This document shows, in pieces, positions 21,411 through 34,054 of a stretch of DNA of 64,000 nt. The DNA comes from Myxocyprinus asiaticus (taxonomy: Eukaryota > Chordata > Actinopteri > Cypriniformes > Catostomidae). The position numbers and the translations under genes were made by a program. A model generated the notes under the pieces. That model was not told where the DNA came from. It was given only the letters and a program-made list of their open reading frames with translations, and searched no databases. The stretch covers positions 24,774,931 to 24,838,930 of the forward strand of contig NC_059372.1 of assembly GCF_019703515.2 (NCBI RefSeq), in the 5' to 3' direction. The first letter of the stretch is position 1, and the number at the start of each line of letters is the position of its first letter.

Positions 21411-22039
21411 TCAAAATTCTTTATAATTCTAAATTATATCTCAAACACAACTTTAAATTTTGTACATTCCTTTCAAGTGTTTATAAAGTATGGGTGTTCC
21501 AGAAAAAGTGATTACCATGCTAACTCCTTAGATTCCTTGTTCACCTCAATATAAAGTTGACAGGCAGTAGAGCACAGATGAGTTAAGTCCTTCACCCCCA
21601 TTAAACAAGTGAACTCCCCTGTGTAAAATCTGAGATGAGTTTAGCAGGTTGACACGGCACCTCTAATGAATATTAATGTCTCTTCAACTGCCTGCATCAC
21701 CAAAGAGGGTTGCAGACACTCTTTGGCATTGGCCAAGAAAATGCTGGAGAGGGTTTGCATAGGGCTTACAAAAGATTGTATCTGTGTCTTGCTGCATGGA
21801 ATTATGTCTGTCAATTAAATAGGCCTGTAATGTCAGTTTTTGCATTGTCTGAGGAACAATGGACTCTTTTCTTTTTTTCTTTTTTTTTTTCACTCCCTTG
21901 GATTAAATTTCTTTGCTATCATCCACTCTGTGAAGTCAGGCTCAGGTTTTTGAGCTGAAAGGCTTGTTTACAAAGTGTAAAGTGTAAACAGATGGAGTCA
22001 TTCAGCAGATGCTTTATTTGTTCAACTGTTTGATGAAGC

Positions 22040-22330
22040 TGTAAAGAAGGATGTGCTTTTTACCATAAAGCTGTAAAATGCAGCTTGCTTGTAATTCAGT
22101 GGCATTTATCTGGTATTGGACACTAAAGCTTTGAAGCTGAAGTAATATAATTTTTTGGATGTTAAAATACTTTCTCTTATACCAGTTTAATATGGAGAGA
22201 CAAATATAAATGAGCCACTCGTTGATTCCCCAGAAAAATGGAAACAGGGTGACAATCAAAACATTGCTCTGTTTTTTAGAGCATCCTGAACAGCCGTAGC
22301 AACAATGTCTCAACAAATGGTGTGACTATT
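22040..22330. repeat. dispersed repeat, copy 1 (partner at 53930-54185)
   Basis: The shared ordered blocks are AAAATACTTTCTC, CAGTTTAATAT/CAGCTTAATAT, GAGCCACTCG/AAGCCATTCG, ACATTGCTCTGTTT, GAGC...CCTGAACAG / CCCGACCAG and CAACA.TG..TCAA.CAATGG.GTGA. It is non-coding and unnamed. Confidence 0.6.
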
Positions 22331-23048
22331 TTTGTTCAAAATGTTGGGTTGGCAAAGTCAACATACTGTACTGTTCTACACTTTGAGCTGATTAAGTTTT
22401 TTCCAGAATCCCTAAACGAAGACCAACATTTCTGACAGTAACAATACAACATTTGCTCAACCAATGGCATGAGTTTGTCGACCAATGGAAGGTGAGGGTA
22501 GTGTTCAGAAAAGCTTTTTGAAAAAAAGTCTTTATTTTTGCAATTACATTTGAAGCAGAAATGACACCCCTAACCTTATCCACCTTATTTTTCAATGTAA
22601 CTAGGGTGTGGCCAATTTCAATTTTGAATGTGGGCCGCTTCCAGTAAAAGCCACTTCCAGCTATTTTGTGATACAAAAATACAAAATTATGCTGCTTTTA
22701 TATTGCAGGCTGGCAATGTCATCATATTATCATAAACACATTGGTTTGGAGCACATAGTTTTACTGTTTTTCACACTTTGCAAATGTTTCATCACACACT
22801 TTTGCCCAGGCAGACAACTGCTAGACCACGTGAACTATAAATAAGAGATCAGGTGCTGAAATGTACTGGCCTCACCTCTGTCACGGCTACCACAGACTTT
22901 ACACAACCAGGAAAGAGAGGGAGTAAGAGAGCAGAAAGCAGCTGGAAAAAAGCAACTCGACTCGGCATGCATTTTTATTGCTTTTTCAACTTTCAGTGCA
23001 CCAAAACTGCATCTTGTTTCATCTTGAAGAGAAAAAAAAAAAAAAAAC

Positions 23049-24895
23049 TAGGGCTGCACAATTGAAAAAAAATCGAAATCGCGATGTGACCTTGTGCGAC
23101 TATTAAACCGCTAAGAGCTGTGATTTAATTAAATAAATAAATAGTCTGCTCGCTTCAAACTTTGTGTGCTGCTCTGTCCTGTCTGTATTATGTTAGTGCA
23201 TTATTACTAGGCATGTCATAAAATATCGATATACCGATTATTGATCAGCATGTTGTTTTATCGATATATTTGAGGCATCGATATATTAACATTAGCAGAC
23301 ATTTAAATTAGAAGCCTAATTTGCATGATTTCCAATTCACTCAGTTGGGCTTCTGCTGAATATCTGGCGTAATAGCATTGAGAGACCACAAGGGGTGATA
23401 CATTTACTGAAACGGGTCACAAGGCACAGGTATAACAACCACTGATGTATATACAGTATAGAACTGGATTGCTAATGACGTCATAACAGTGAAGCCACTG
23501 CGCTGCCTTATTGCTATGCCAAAACATTCCAATGTGCGTATTGACTTAATAGAAAATCATCTCATTTCAGTGAATAAACATAGGCCAGTTAATCACGGAT
23601 TTAGATTTCTAAAATCTGCCTGTACATCCCTACAATGCAAACGTCCTTCACATGTAATTATTTATTTTAAAGTCTGGAATTGTTTCTTGAAAGCCTGAGC
23701 GAGTTATGTATATCTATATCAAACAGTATACTGTACCTCTAACAAACTTCAGTGGAGAACAGATCAGCTGAATGTAAACAAGTTCAATGAAACTGAGGTA
23801 TGATACAAGCAGACATTTTCAGAGATATTAATTTACAACACTGAAGTGTTATACAGTAAATGTTTTCATTAAAGTGAATTTTTCTCACAGTCACTTGCCT
23901 GAAAGCATGCATTCTCTTTCGCCATCTCTCTATCACACACGCGCAGCAGGCACGGAGAGAATGAGAGAGACTAGTAAAGCAAAGATGAATTAAACTGATA
24001 TGCTAGGTTTAAATAGCAAACATAAAAAAATATGTATCTATGTACAGAGAGCACTTCAATAGGAAAACAGGCAAATCCCGGGAATTTTTGGTGATTTAGA
24101 AATCCCGGTCTGACTTTAAGAACCTTCAGAGGGAAAAGGACATGTTGTCACCATAAAACAAGCTGATATTACAGCTTTTCCCATTACAAATTGTGGAGAG
24201 TTTTGCCTCGTCCCTTGATGATTGTTGTGCTACACACCGAGACCGGTGAAAGCTCTGACATCGCGATTGCTTATATTGTCTTAATTTGTAACAAATACAA
24301 TACATAACGAGCAAATTAAACATGATTGGCACAAGAGTGCGAAATGTGACTGCCGTATCCAGAGGTCGGAAACAGTGAAACAGCAGCATTATCAGCTGTC
24401 AGTTATTGAGGCTCTATGGCAGTTGGGGCACACTATGATGGCTGCTCGAACACTTCCGGTGGCTTCACCTCCTGCTGGCAGTTTACCGTTGCGGCAGCGA
24501 TCCAGTTCTATATATACAGTATATATCACATAGGTGATCCACTGATGGCTAGATTAAATAATGTTTGTCCTTTAGATAATGATTCGAGTTGACTTTAAAG
24601 AAAACTATGCGAGTTAAATCTGCAGCGCCATGGAGTTTTTGAGCAGCCTCCAAAGACTGCTTTTAGAACGTGCCATTTTAGAAAGCGCCATGTCATCTGC
24701 CAGACACGTCCGGTGTGTGACCACCTTTAATTTACCCTGCTGCTCACACTTTACCAAAGCTCTGTTGAGAAATGTTTGAAAACACAAAGACTGTTGTCCA
24801 AAGGGTAAATCCCAATATATATCGATAATCATCTGGAAAATCTTCCGATTATCGATGAGTGCAAAAGGCATCGATCCCAAGCCTAATACAGTGTT
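23049..24895. mobile_element. hAT-like ends (two families), boundaries uncertain
   Basis: TAGGGCTGCACAATTG at 23049 is a typical left end of a fish hAT MITE but no partner is seen. TAGGCATGTCATAAAATATCGATA (from 23209) and, inverted, AGCCTAAT with ATCGAT motifs near 24810-24890 may be the two ends of a second ~1.7-kb element with ATCGAT-rich subtermini. No transposase was detected in between. Confidence 0.35.
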
Positions 24896-25941
24896 TTCTG
24901 AACATTTCAGAACGATTCTGTGCTCCACAATTCCATCTCGTGCTCAAAGTAATAGATGTGCTCCGAGTTGGGTTCTGTGTGCTTAAGTGCGCTGAGCGCG
25001 TTATATTTAAAGCGCTCTAGATTCACTTTAATTTCACTCTTGCATAATTCCAGGTATGTTTGGCCGCTACAAATACAAATAATACACCCCATGGCACCAG
25101 GTATTTGTGGACAGAGAGGAGATGTTAAAATAAGGAGCACATTTTACAGCTGTTGAAAAATGTGAACTCCGCTACACACAAATTCTTTATGAAGATGTTG
25201 CCAAAATAAAAGCTTGAATGTTCAGTTCTCATTGGTTTAACTGAAACCCCATGCAAGCCTAGATTTATTACAGTAAGACTACATAATATTACACGGCATG
25301 CTTGCTTTCGTGTTGTTAAATAAGGTGCATACATCTCGACAGTAGTTGTAAATTAATGGCATTAAGCTTTTATGTAATAATGTATTTGTCATGTTTGGAA
25401 GACATATACTGTCGAGTTATAGGCCTACTCTTGAGTTATAGAACAAGCCTTAATAGCAGTTTAAAAACTCTTCACTTTACTAACCTTCAAAAACAAGTTT
25501 AAATTGGTGCGTGTGTGAGGCGAGAAAAATGTCTTTGACCAAAGGATTAAATATTATATAGAGGCACTAAAGTGTTTACTATGATTTCCCTGTTGTAAAA
25601 TTTGCTTCATAAAAGAGCGCAACTGCTCACTGGAATAAAGATGAAGAGATCTCTAAGATTATAAAATATCTGGAGCGCCACAAAGGGCTTTAGTCAATTT
25701 CTCTTAGAATTTTAAGTAGATTGCACCTACTTAAATACTCTAGCCATGTACAAAACATGGCACACATCAAATATGTCACCAGGATATTGTGCTGCTGTTG
25801 TGCTCTCTCAAACACTATTGTCGAGCCCTGTGGTGCCACAGATTTAATTCCCCTCCTGTACACTGTCACTCACACCCTCTCTACCTCATTCAACTGTAGC
25901 CAACAGTTTTTCCTCATTCTCTGATTCCTAAATTCTAACTC

Positions 25942-25983
<42 letters not shown>

Positions 25984-26979
25984 CTTACCAGTATATTCCT
26001 TCTGGCACAAAGTGAATGTTCTGTCATCAATCATAGGCTGAGAGGCCCAGTGAGGAGTCATGTTTTATTGTTAAAGCCATTTGGGGTATTAGACTAATAG
26101 AATGAGTTTCATTGTACATCATAGAACTCCCCATGTTATTTGGTTCATGTTGATTGCTTTGCACCTGCAGAAGATGTGACATATTTCATTTACTCTTAAC
26201 ATTTGATTTATACCAGCCACTATTTTGTGTGGTACTACAGACACTTGAACTGTGTGCCAGCCAGGGGGTTATTTTGGCTGGGAGGGCAGACATCAGCTGT
26301 TGACTGATTTGGTGTAATCAAATAAAGGATTCTATCTTTGAGTCTCTGTCAAGGAAATTAGTCATTTATTTTTGTCAAAACACTGCCTGAGTCTGACATT
26401 GCATATCATTCTCTGCAATCCCATGCCTGGCTTATGTTGTTTAAACTAAAGTACTTATTAGAGCCAGTCGATTCACTCTGTGGCCATCTTGGTAACACTG
26501 CAGAGGAGATATTTTCTAGAATTGCAACTCCTGTGTACTTGAATGGGAAAAGATGGAAATCTCAAACTTTTTGTGAAGTTTACATTTCAATAACATATTT
26601 CAAATCAGGAATAAAATATGACTACAGTGGTATCATAAATGTTTCTTCTTTAGCTCAAATAATTCTAAAAAATCTGCTTTTTTTAAGGTTGGTTCAGCTA
26701 ATGTGCATGCACATTCTGGGAAAAAAAAGCAGACGATTCTCATATCAAAAGGCGATTAACTCAGTATCGACATCTATCCTGTTGAAAGAGGAATTTGGGG
26801 CATGTCAAAGGGCTTGTCACTTTTTGTTAAGAAGCCATTAGGCAGGTATTATTAAGAGGGACATTCTCATTCTAGAGACCATTTGATTGGACAAATGTTT
26901 TCTCTTCTGTAAATCTGAAATGTGTTTACCTGCTAAAATTTAATTTTGACAACTTTTAGAAGTACACTAGCATAAAGAT
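24896..26979. other. unassigned non-coding DNA with GT microsatellite
   Basis: No recognisable gene is present. A GT repeat lies at 25945-25981. The 135-codon open frame at 26434-26841 has no domain I recognise and no flanking splice logic. Confidence 0.5.
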
Positions 26980-28260
26980 CAGGGCTGTGCAATACTACCA
27001 ATTTTCATAATTGACTAGTCGGGGGTTCTCCGTATTTCCCCCCCCAATTTAGCATGCCCAATTCCCAATGCACTCTAAGTTCTTGTGGTGGCGTAGTGAC
27101 CCGCCTCAATCTGGGTGGCATCTGAGACAGTCAATCTGCGCATCATATCACGTGGCTTGAGCGCATTACCGCAGAGACTTAGCGCGTGTGGAGGCTCACG
27201 CTACTCACCACATGCCCCACTGAGAGCGAGAACCACATTATAGTGACCATGAGGCGGCTAACCCAACGTGACTCTACCCACCCTAGCAACCAGGCCAACT
27301 GGTTGCTTAGGAAGCCAGACTGGAGTCACTCATCATGCCCTGGATTTGAACTTGCGACTCCAGGTGTGGTAGTTAGTGTCTTTACTTGCTGAGCTACCCA
27401 GGCCCCCCGTCGGTTGGTTGTTTGAATGACTAGTCAACTAGTCGGTGTTAGGGATAATAATGTATAATATAGGCTCTGTTATTGTCAAGTGACCCCGATC
27501 AGATGTGTTTCATAAGGATTTATGGATGCTAAGTGCAGCATTTTAACATGGTAACTAATGGTTATGCAACAAATAAATAGGCTAAATAACTATGACATCT
27601 TATTGCATAAAACTATCATAGTAAAAAAGTAAAAAAAATAAGAGGCTTCAATACAGGGCGGCACAAAACTGCTTATGCGCATCCTGAATGCAGAATGACG
27701 CATTCAATGTAAACAGAGCTTGGGAGTCTCAAGGCGATCCTCGCTGCACATTCAAAAGCGCAAAACTGCAAGATAACTCGGGTACATATCTAGTTCACGA
27801 CATCAAGCAGTTTAAACATATTTTACTGCAATTATTTATTTACCATTTACAGACAGAATCAGCAAAAGACTTCCATCTCTCCAAAGCATCTCAAATACGG
27901 TAACGTTACTCACAGCAGAGGATTTAACATCCAACAGTGATTGTCTTGTAATGTATTGTTGATGCAGCGCTTTGATTGCTGTTACAGCTGCGGTGCATAC
28001 ATGAACTAAACTTAAAGCATTAAAGAGACTAAAGTTATTGCAGGTGGTTTTACTGTGCTGACTATTATTCACTTTTAAGCACACCAAGCTATCATCATGC
28101 TAAAACACTCTCCAAGAAGTTGAGTCTCTCAGTTAATGTGAGAATTGCACCTTCCATTAAAACCACCACTAAAATATTAATGTTAGTAGTCGACCTCACA
28201 AATTGACTAGTGAGTTGTTGGATGACTAGTCGATTAGTCGACCACCATGGCACATCCCTA
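26980..28260. mobile_element. hAT-like element with GACTAGTC-rich ends, carrying a SINE
   Basis: The left end CAGGGCTGTGC (26980) and right end GGCACATCCCTA (28260) form a short imperfect TIR. Both subtermini carry ACTAGTC(G/A) motifs: TTGACTAGTCGG and GACTAGTCAACTAGTCGG at the left, GACTAGTCGATTAGTCGAC at the right. About 0.9 kb of non-coding sequence remains after removing the SINE. No target duplication is obvious. Confidence 0.6.
27023..27408 (-). mobile_element. full-length tRNA-derived SINE, minus strand
   Basis: On the minus strand the copy starts GGGGGGCCTGGGTAGCTCAG (box A region), continues to a box B-like GAGTCGCAAGTTCAAATCC, then the body shared with the copies at 8295, 31566 and 62648, and ends with a C/T-rich tail in + orientation. 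GTCGG flanks both sides (27018-27022, 27409-27413). It splits the left subterminal repeat of the hAT-like element. Confidence 0.85.
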
Positions 28261-28909
28261 TTGGCTTCAAAACTAAAAGCCAATCTTGATTTCATGGGTT
28301 CTTTAACTGAAAGGTGAGCCTTCTTTTTCTACAATGCACATATTAAGGTTTCCTCCTGTACACTCTCTCTTTGATCAAATTAGGTATCATAAATTATAAG
28401 TCAGAGCTTCTCCTACACTCTTGGCAAAGTCAAACTATTCCAGTGCAACATCCAGTTCAGTCGTGATTAAAACAAAGATTTCAAAAAGTAATTTAATCCT
28501 TCTTTTACAAATGAATTGGTTCTGAATAGGACAAGCACATTTGCATTTTGTTTTCGACAAGACTAAGCAGAAGGAAAGAGCTGTGCTGTGATTTAATAAG
28601 GTCTTTGTTAGTGTTTTCTGCAGATATATCTGAGTGCCATTCTGCCCTTTGTGTGCAAAACAAAAGATTATCAGTGCGAGACCAAGCTTCAAAACTACAC
28701 TGTCTGGAGGCCCATCAGAAGCCATTATGATGGCTTTCATTTACTGCCTCTCCCTCTGATTCCAGGCTGAAATATAAAGAGGGCTGTTGTATGAAATATG
28801 TGCTCATGGTTTGACATAAATGAGAGTGCTAAAGTTCCAGACATTTACAATTTCAAAAAATATTTTAACCTGCATCCTGCAAAGACGACTGCCATATGTA
28901 CTGTATGTA

Positions 28910-29389
28910 CAGTGGCCCAACTATTTGCACACTTTTGGACATATAAGTCACACTTAAAGTTGGAATTTCTTTGCATAGACAATAAAATGCCAAGCCAAGT
29001 GGCATCTGCAAACAAATGATGCTAGACCATTTCTCAGAAGTGGCTTCACTCTTCTTAGCCAATTTTTAAATTATTTTTAACCAACTGATCTCAATGTGAT
29101 TTATAAAGTCTATAGGATGTATAAAGTCAGTTCCCCTCAAGTTCACACAGGTGTTTGAGCAGAGTTACCACAGATGTAGTTCATCACATTTACCATGGAC
29201 ATGGTTTGACAACCAGAAAGCGTCTAAATAATTTTAAACAAAGTATGTATTGTTTTATCATTTGAAACCTAGCTAACTTTTTTGTTAAATGTTTTGCTAA
29301 AAAGGCTAAATATTTTACTAAGACACTTAGTTTCACAACTGTACATTTGTACATTTTTAAGTGTGTCCAAATAATTTTGGGGGTCATTG
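28910..29389. mobile_element. Tc1/mariner-type MITE
   Basis: TA flanks both ends (28908-28909, 29390-29391). The left end is CAGTGGCCCAACTATTTG. The right end, inverted, is CAATGACCCCCAAAATTATT, a diverged TIR. ACTTAAA and GTGTCC motifs recur near both ends. The 480-bp body is non-coding. It lies 120 bp before the first visible ephb2 exon. Confidence 0.65.
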
Positions 29390-29512
29390 TATATGCAAAA
29401 CATTCAGAAATTAAATGATGCCTAAATTAATCTCGACAAAATCCCTAAATGGGTGTCAAATTTACACTAATTTGCCATTCACCATAGTCTCTGCCTCTTG
29501 TTTTTAATGCAG

Positions 29513-29668
29513 CATGTCCTTTCGGGTTCTTCAAAGCATCTCAAGGGGACCAGCAATGTCTCCAGTGTCCTATCAACAGCCGCACCACCAACGAGGGCGC
29601 CACCAACTGTGTCTGCCGCAGTGGATACTACCGTACGGACTCCGACCCTCTTCAGATGCCCTGTACCA
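29513..29668 (+). CDS. ephb2: ephb2 exon: Cys-rich/EGF-like module
   Basis: EphB2 is a receptor tyrosine kinase for transmembrane ephrin-B ligands at cell contacts. This 156-bp exon, the usual size of the fourth Eph exon, encodes CPFGFFKASQGDQQCLQCP, SRTTNEGATNCVCRSGYYR and DPLQMPC: six cysteines of the linker between the ligand-binding domain and fibronectin repeats. The acceptor is ...TTTTTAATGCAG and the donor is A|GTATGT. It starts after the first base of a codon and ends after the first base of the next, matching the following exon. The first 90 residues or so of this Cys-rich part and the ligand-binding domain must be upstream of the window. Assignment to B2 rather than B1/B3 comes mainly from the next exon. 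Confidence 0.95.
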
Positions 29669-29814
29669 GTATGTCATTCTCTTATGCTGTTTTATGTCTT
29701 TTACAATGGTTTTGACTCTTGTCTCTCTTCTCTGAAAATCACAACAGCATACACATCAAAGTGATGTGGTCTACAAGAACATCTAGTCAGTTCTGATCAT
29801 CTTCAAAGCTCTCT

Positions 29815-29848
<34 letters not shown>

Positions 29849-32686
29849 CTTTGGCTCAGTAGATTAATGTTGTGCATACAGTACATGGCCAAAAGTATTT
29901 GGACACCCCCTTGCAATTAACTATTTTGGGTATTCCATGTTGTGTACTTCATGTTCTGTATAGTGGTGCAGATTTTTCATTAAGTCCCTCCTCCTTCGTC
30001 TTTTCATTTTTGTGTGTGGTTGCCCTTTTTAGGAGCTTCAGTTAAGTGCAAAAGAAATAAGTATTGTTCTATTGGTGTAACTCGATGAACAGCAAGAAAA
30101 GTCCCAAGAGATTTGCATAATGCTCTATTCTTTTGGGTTGGGTGGGCCTGTGTGAATGGTAGAGTAGTGCTTAATGCTGTCAGTAATCTGAGCTGCTGCA
30201 CTGTGTCCAGAATAGAGGGAGGAGAAAATTCTTCCCTTTCAGCCATGTTTTACATTACAATGAGCAATTTCTTTTTTCATCCTTGCCATTAACCATTATG
30301 AAATTATTACTTTAATGTGGCTTGTTCGAAAGCGGAGATTGCTTTGATCCTGCTTCTTTTTAAGGGAACAGTGATTATAGGCTAATGAATAAGTGAAAAT
30401 CAGATCATAAAAGACTCAAGACAGAGCTGGTAGAATGTGCTTTAGTCAGCAGCCCACCAGACTGTACAGGGAAAACGACATGGGAAGTGACACGAAAAGA
30501 TGTTTTGTAACATTTCTTGTTGCATACTGTATATTTTGGGTGAATTATATTAGACATGATATTACTTGACAACTTTGGATCCGTATAGACCTGAGTGTTG
30601 CAATTTTCCACAAATTGGGTATACTTTGGTGTCCCATTACAATTATTTAAGCATTAGTGGCTGTTCTCATCAAAAGAGTTTTTGCGGCACATCCCGCAGT
30701 TTTTTTTCAGTGTCTCACGCAGTTGCGCTGCTTTTTTAGATGCCGTGTCAAGTTTAAAAGAAACTGTAAAAACATGTCTCAAATCCCATGTTTTTTGAGA
30801 ACTATTAAACTATTATCTATCCTCGTGCAACCACGCGTACACATGCGTAGACGTTGTATTTTGGATTCGCTATACGCAAGGCATAATTTTTATTAAACTG
30901 ACTGATCTCAGTTCAGAAGACTCTGGGCTATCATTAAAGGTTTAAACCTTTGATGTATAAAGTCATGTAACAAAACTATATTGTGCCGATCACAGCGGAG
31001 TTTGTCTTTGATAGAAACGCCAACAAAACTACATCTGGTAAGAAACCTAATTATGTTTTTACATTGAAACCTGTTTAAGTCAAAAGATAAGTTAAGATAA
31101 GTCTTTAGTTTAATCCAATATGCCTTTTTTTTTTATTTTTTTTTTTATTTAATTTTAACGCCACACTGCTAAACACAATGTACTACAGTAATGTGTACTT
31201 TAGTGCATTTTTTACTTAGAAATCCTATATTTACTGTGCATTATCACATTGAGAATCAATGGGTTCATTCAAAAGCTGAAAAATGGTCTTTCAGAGGCTT
31301 ATTATGGAGTTAGGATGACAATTAGTTGCATTTCAAACTGTTCTGAGACCAGTGCAGACAGACAGCACACTGGAGGTTAAGTCATTCATTAGATAGGAAG
31401 CATCCTAGAGCTTTCCTGTGCATCTAAGTGTATTCACTCAATTTCAGTTTCAGGCTGTAGATGATGTTTGGACCACTCAACATGTTTGGCAGACATGGGA
31501 CAATGCTAATCAGCACATAGATTCAGAATTTATAATGTGTAATTATTTTAACATGGTTGGCAGTGGTGACTCCAGCCAGGTCTCCTAAGCAACCAAATTG
31601 GCCCGGTTGCTTGGGAGGGTAGAGTCACATGGGTAACCTCCTCGTGGTCGCTATAATGTGGTTCTCGCTCTCGGTGGGGTGCGTGGTGAGTTGTGCGTGG
31701 ATGCCGCGGAGAATAGCGTGAAGCCTCCACACGCGCTATGTCTCTGCAGTAACGCGTTCAACAAGCCACATGATAAGATGCGTGGATTGACAATCTCAGA
31801 TGCAGAGGCAACTGAGATTCGTCCTCCGCCACCCCTATTGAGGCGAGTCACTACACCACCATGAGGACTTAGAACGCATTGGGAATTGGGCATTCCAAAT
31901 TGGGGAGAAAAAAAAACTAAACAAAAAAAACATAGTTGGCAGTGATTGGATGATGCTGGCCATTACTTTGAATCAAAATGAATTATGCTAATTTCTGATG
32001 TATTGCCTGTAAAGTCTCAAAAACATGAATAACAACACTCCTGGAAACAAACAATTTGATAAAAATAAATCTGACTTTCTATAGCTTGGTATTTAAAATT
32101 TCACATCTTAGTCACGCTGTCCACATATGTGGACATCAATTTCTAGGAAAACTATTTGTTCTAGAATTTTTTTTTTTTTTTTTTTTTTTTTGCATGTTTT
32201 CTAGGTGCTACTAGTTACAAATCAAAAAGGGGAATGGAAAATGCACACAGCAGTCACACTCGGGTCTCAGGAGGCTAAAGAACAATTAATATAGTGTGTA
32301 AAATAGCTGTTTTAAACACATCAAATGTCTGTATCCATCCCCCCTCACCATATTAGGGGAGGGAAATTAAATATGTCCTTAATTTTAGGTAAAAGGGTTG
32401 CAAAAATCCTCTAAAACCTCATATAAAATGAATATACAACATAAGTTCATATTATTATGAGTTAAAATTGTTTAGTTTGACAATCAAACTTTCCAAAAGG
32501 TTAAGCACCTGCTTGTACTGACCATTTATTGAAAAAGAAAAAAAATTATTTTTTAAGTGTACCTACTCATGAAAGGCGCCGGTTATCACCCCATAACATC
32601 TCCTAGTCTTGGCTTTAATTAACTTTATGTCCTGATAAGTGCTGGCTGAACTTGCTGATGAGGCAGTATGGTTTCACTTCCCACAG
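29669..32686 (+). other. ephb2 intron 4
   Basis: The intron is 3,018 bp with GT...AG ends. It contains a poly-A run (29816-29846), a lone Tc1/mariner-type TIR (near 29877-29915, ...GGCCAAAAGTATTTGGACACC), a SINE (31566-31928) and a T run (32168-32191). The remainder is unassigned. Confidence 0.85.
31566..31928 (+). mobile_element. SINE, headless, with 16-bp TSD
   Basis: This is a body-only copy of the family also seen at 8295. The target duplication is AACATGGTTGGCAGTG (31550-31565) and AACATAGTTGGCAGTG (31929-31944), with one mismatch. It begins GTGACTCCAGCCAGG, within about 10 bp of the start of the 8295 copy, and ends in an A-rich tail. Confidence 0.9.
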
Positions 32687-33022
32687 CGGTGCCTTCCGCG
32701 CCTCAGAGAGTGATCTCGAGCGTGAACGAGACATCCCTGTGGCTGGAGTGGGATACACCGAAGGAGACCGGAGGCCGGGAGGACGTGGTCTACAACATCA
32801 TCTGCAAGAGCTGTGGCTCAGGTCGAGGGGCCTGCACTCGCTGCGGTGACAACGTACAGTTCGTGCCCCGGCAGCTGGGCCTGACCGAGTCTCGGGTCCA
32901 TATCAGCGACCTGCTGGCCCACACGCAGTACACTTTCGAGATCCAGGCTGTGAATGGAGTTTCTGACCAGAGTCCTTACTCGCCTCAGTTCACCTCCGTC
33001 AACATCACCACAAACCAGGCTG
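32687..33022 (+). CDS. ephb2: ephb2 exon: first fibronectin type III domain
   Basis: This 336-bp exon (the standard Eph length for this position) starts at ...TTCCCACAG|CGGTGCC and ends G|GTAAG. It encodes VPSAPQRVISSVNETSLWLE through the FN3 fold to VNGVSDQSPYSPQF and SVNITTNQA. CKSCGSGRGACTRCGDNVQF, VPRQLGLTESRVHISDLLAH and TQYTFEIQAVNG are characteristic of EPHB2 and differ clearly from what I know of EPHB1, EPHB3 and EPHA. FN3 domains act as spacers and mediate lateral receptor contacts at the membrane. Third codon positions are GC-rich compared with the AT-rich introns. Confidence 0.97.
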
Positions 33023-34054
33023 GTAAGAAAATAGTAAGCAGTTTCTAGTTGAAGACACATCAAATGTCTCTATTTTCAACTATTGTAGGTGGGGTTTGGA
33101 CTTGACCTAGTCTGTTCTCTAACCGTCTGATGCTTATAGCACACAAAACTGGAAAACGCTTTCTCGATCAACTCAAGCACAAATCTGATTGGCTGGTTTG
33201 ATGGAACTTCTGTGAGTAGACGTACACAGGACGTTTTATCAGTCCGCCTGGAAGCCGAGTTGTGTTCACAAGTTTCAGTGTTGAAACAATGAGCGCTTTT
33301 GAGGACTAAATCACAGAATTTGCCCAAGTTTGCAAGGTTAGTGACATCAAACCTTTTAAAGATATTCATAGTTTTGTTTTAGGCATGTAGCAGATAGTGA
33401 CGTGGATATTCATGAGTAGAGCTGCATTTTATGCTATGTTTTTTTAGTTATGTCTGTTAAATTCTCTGTAATGAGGTTTTCTGTGGTGCATTTACTGTAG
33501 ACTCTCTACACATTTTCTGCTATTCTGCCATGTGCTTTCTGTACAATCGCTCGCGGAGATTCATGCTCCATTATATAAATTATTTTTCCCCCATGTCTGT
33601 CTTTTATTATGTTATGATACATCTCTGACAACCCGCACTAAACACCCCGTATTGACAAAACCAACTGTGACTGCTCACTTAACTTGTCAGTTAAATGGCT
33701 TTTCTTGTCTAAACAGGTGGTTCTTGGCCAACTAAGCTGCCATAGAGCTCAGACCTATGCCGCAGTCATAGACCAGACTTGACCTTGAAAAAGAGTTCTT
33801 TAAAGAGCCTCTGTGTTGGGTGACTTGTCTGAAATTAGTTATATGGATAAATTACAATGTAAGAGCAACCACTGTTCCATACTCAACTAACTCGTCACAT
33901 AAAGCACAAAATTCTAATTACTATAATGGAGGAGACCTTCATGGTCTCGCACCACAATATTTAGCTGATGTGATTTATCCCTACTCTCCTTCTTTGACTC
34001 TCTTCTTTTGAAGCCAATTTATTAAGAGTTCCTAATGTCACCTGTCTTTGGGTG
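33023..34054 (+). other. ephb2 intron 5, 5' part
   Basis: Intron 5 runs 33023-52360 (19.3 kb). This first kilobase has no recognisable repeat or gene. Confidence 0.6.

Larger units (their letters stand above)
20279..23048. other. unassigned non-coding DNA
   Basis: No exon or transposon coding sequence is recognisable. It contains a tetranucleotide repeat (21287-21410), a dispersed repeat (22040-22330) and poly-T/A tracts (21870, 23031). Open frames present are short and domain-less. Confidence 0.5.

Noticed and set aside
26434..26841. 135-codon open frame, + strand
   Set aside because: No domain, no homology I recognise, AT-rich codon use and no splice context. Compatible with chance.
1..29512. 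Search for upstream ephb2 exons (ligand-binding domain, signal peptide)
   Set aside because: No sequence resembling the conserved ligand-binding domain was seen on either strand. The upstream exons must lie outside the window.
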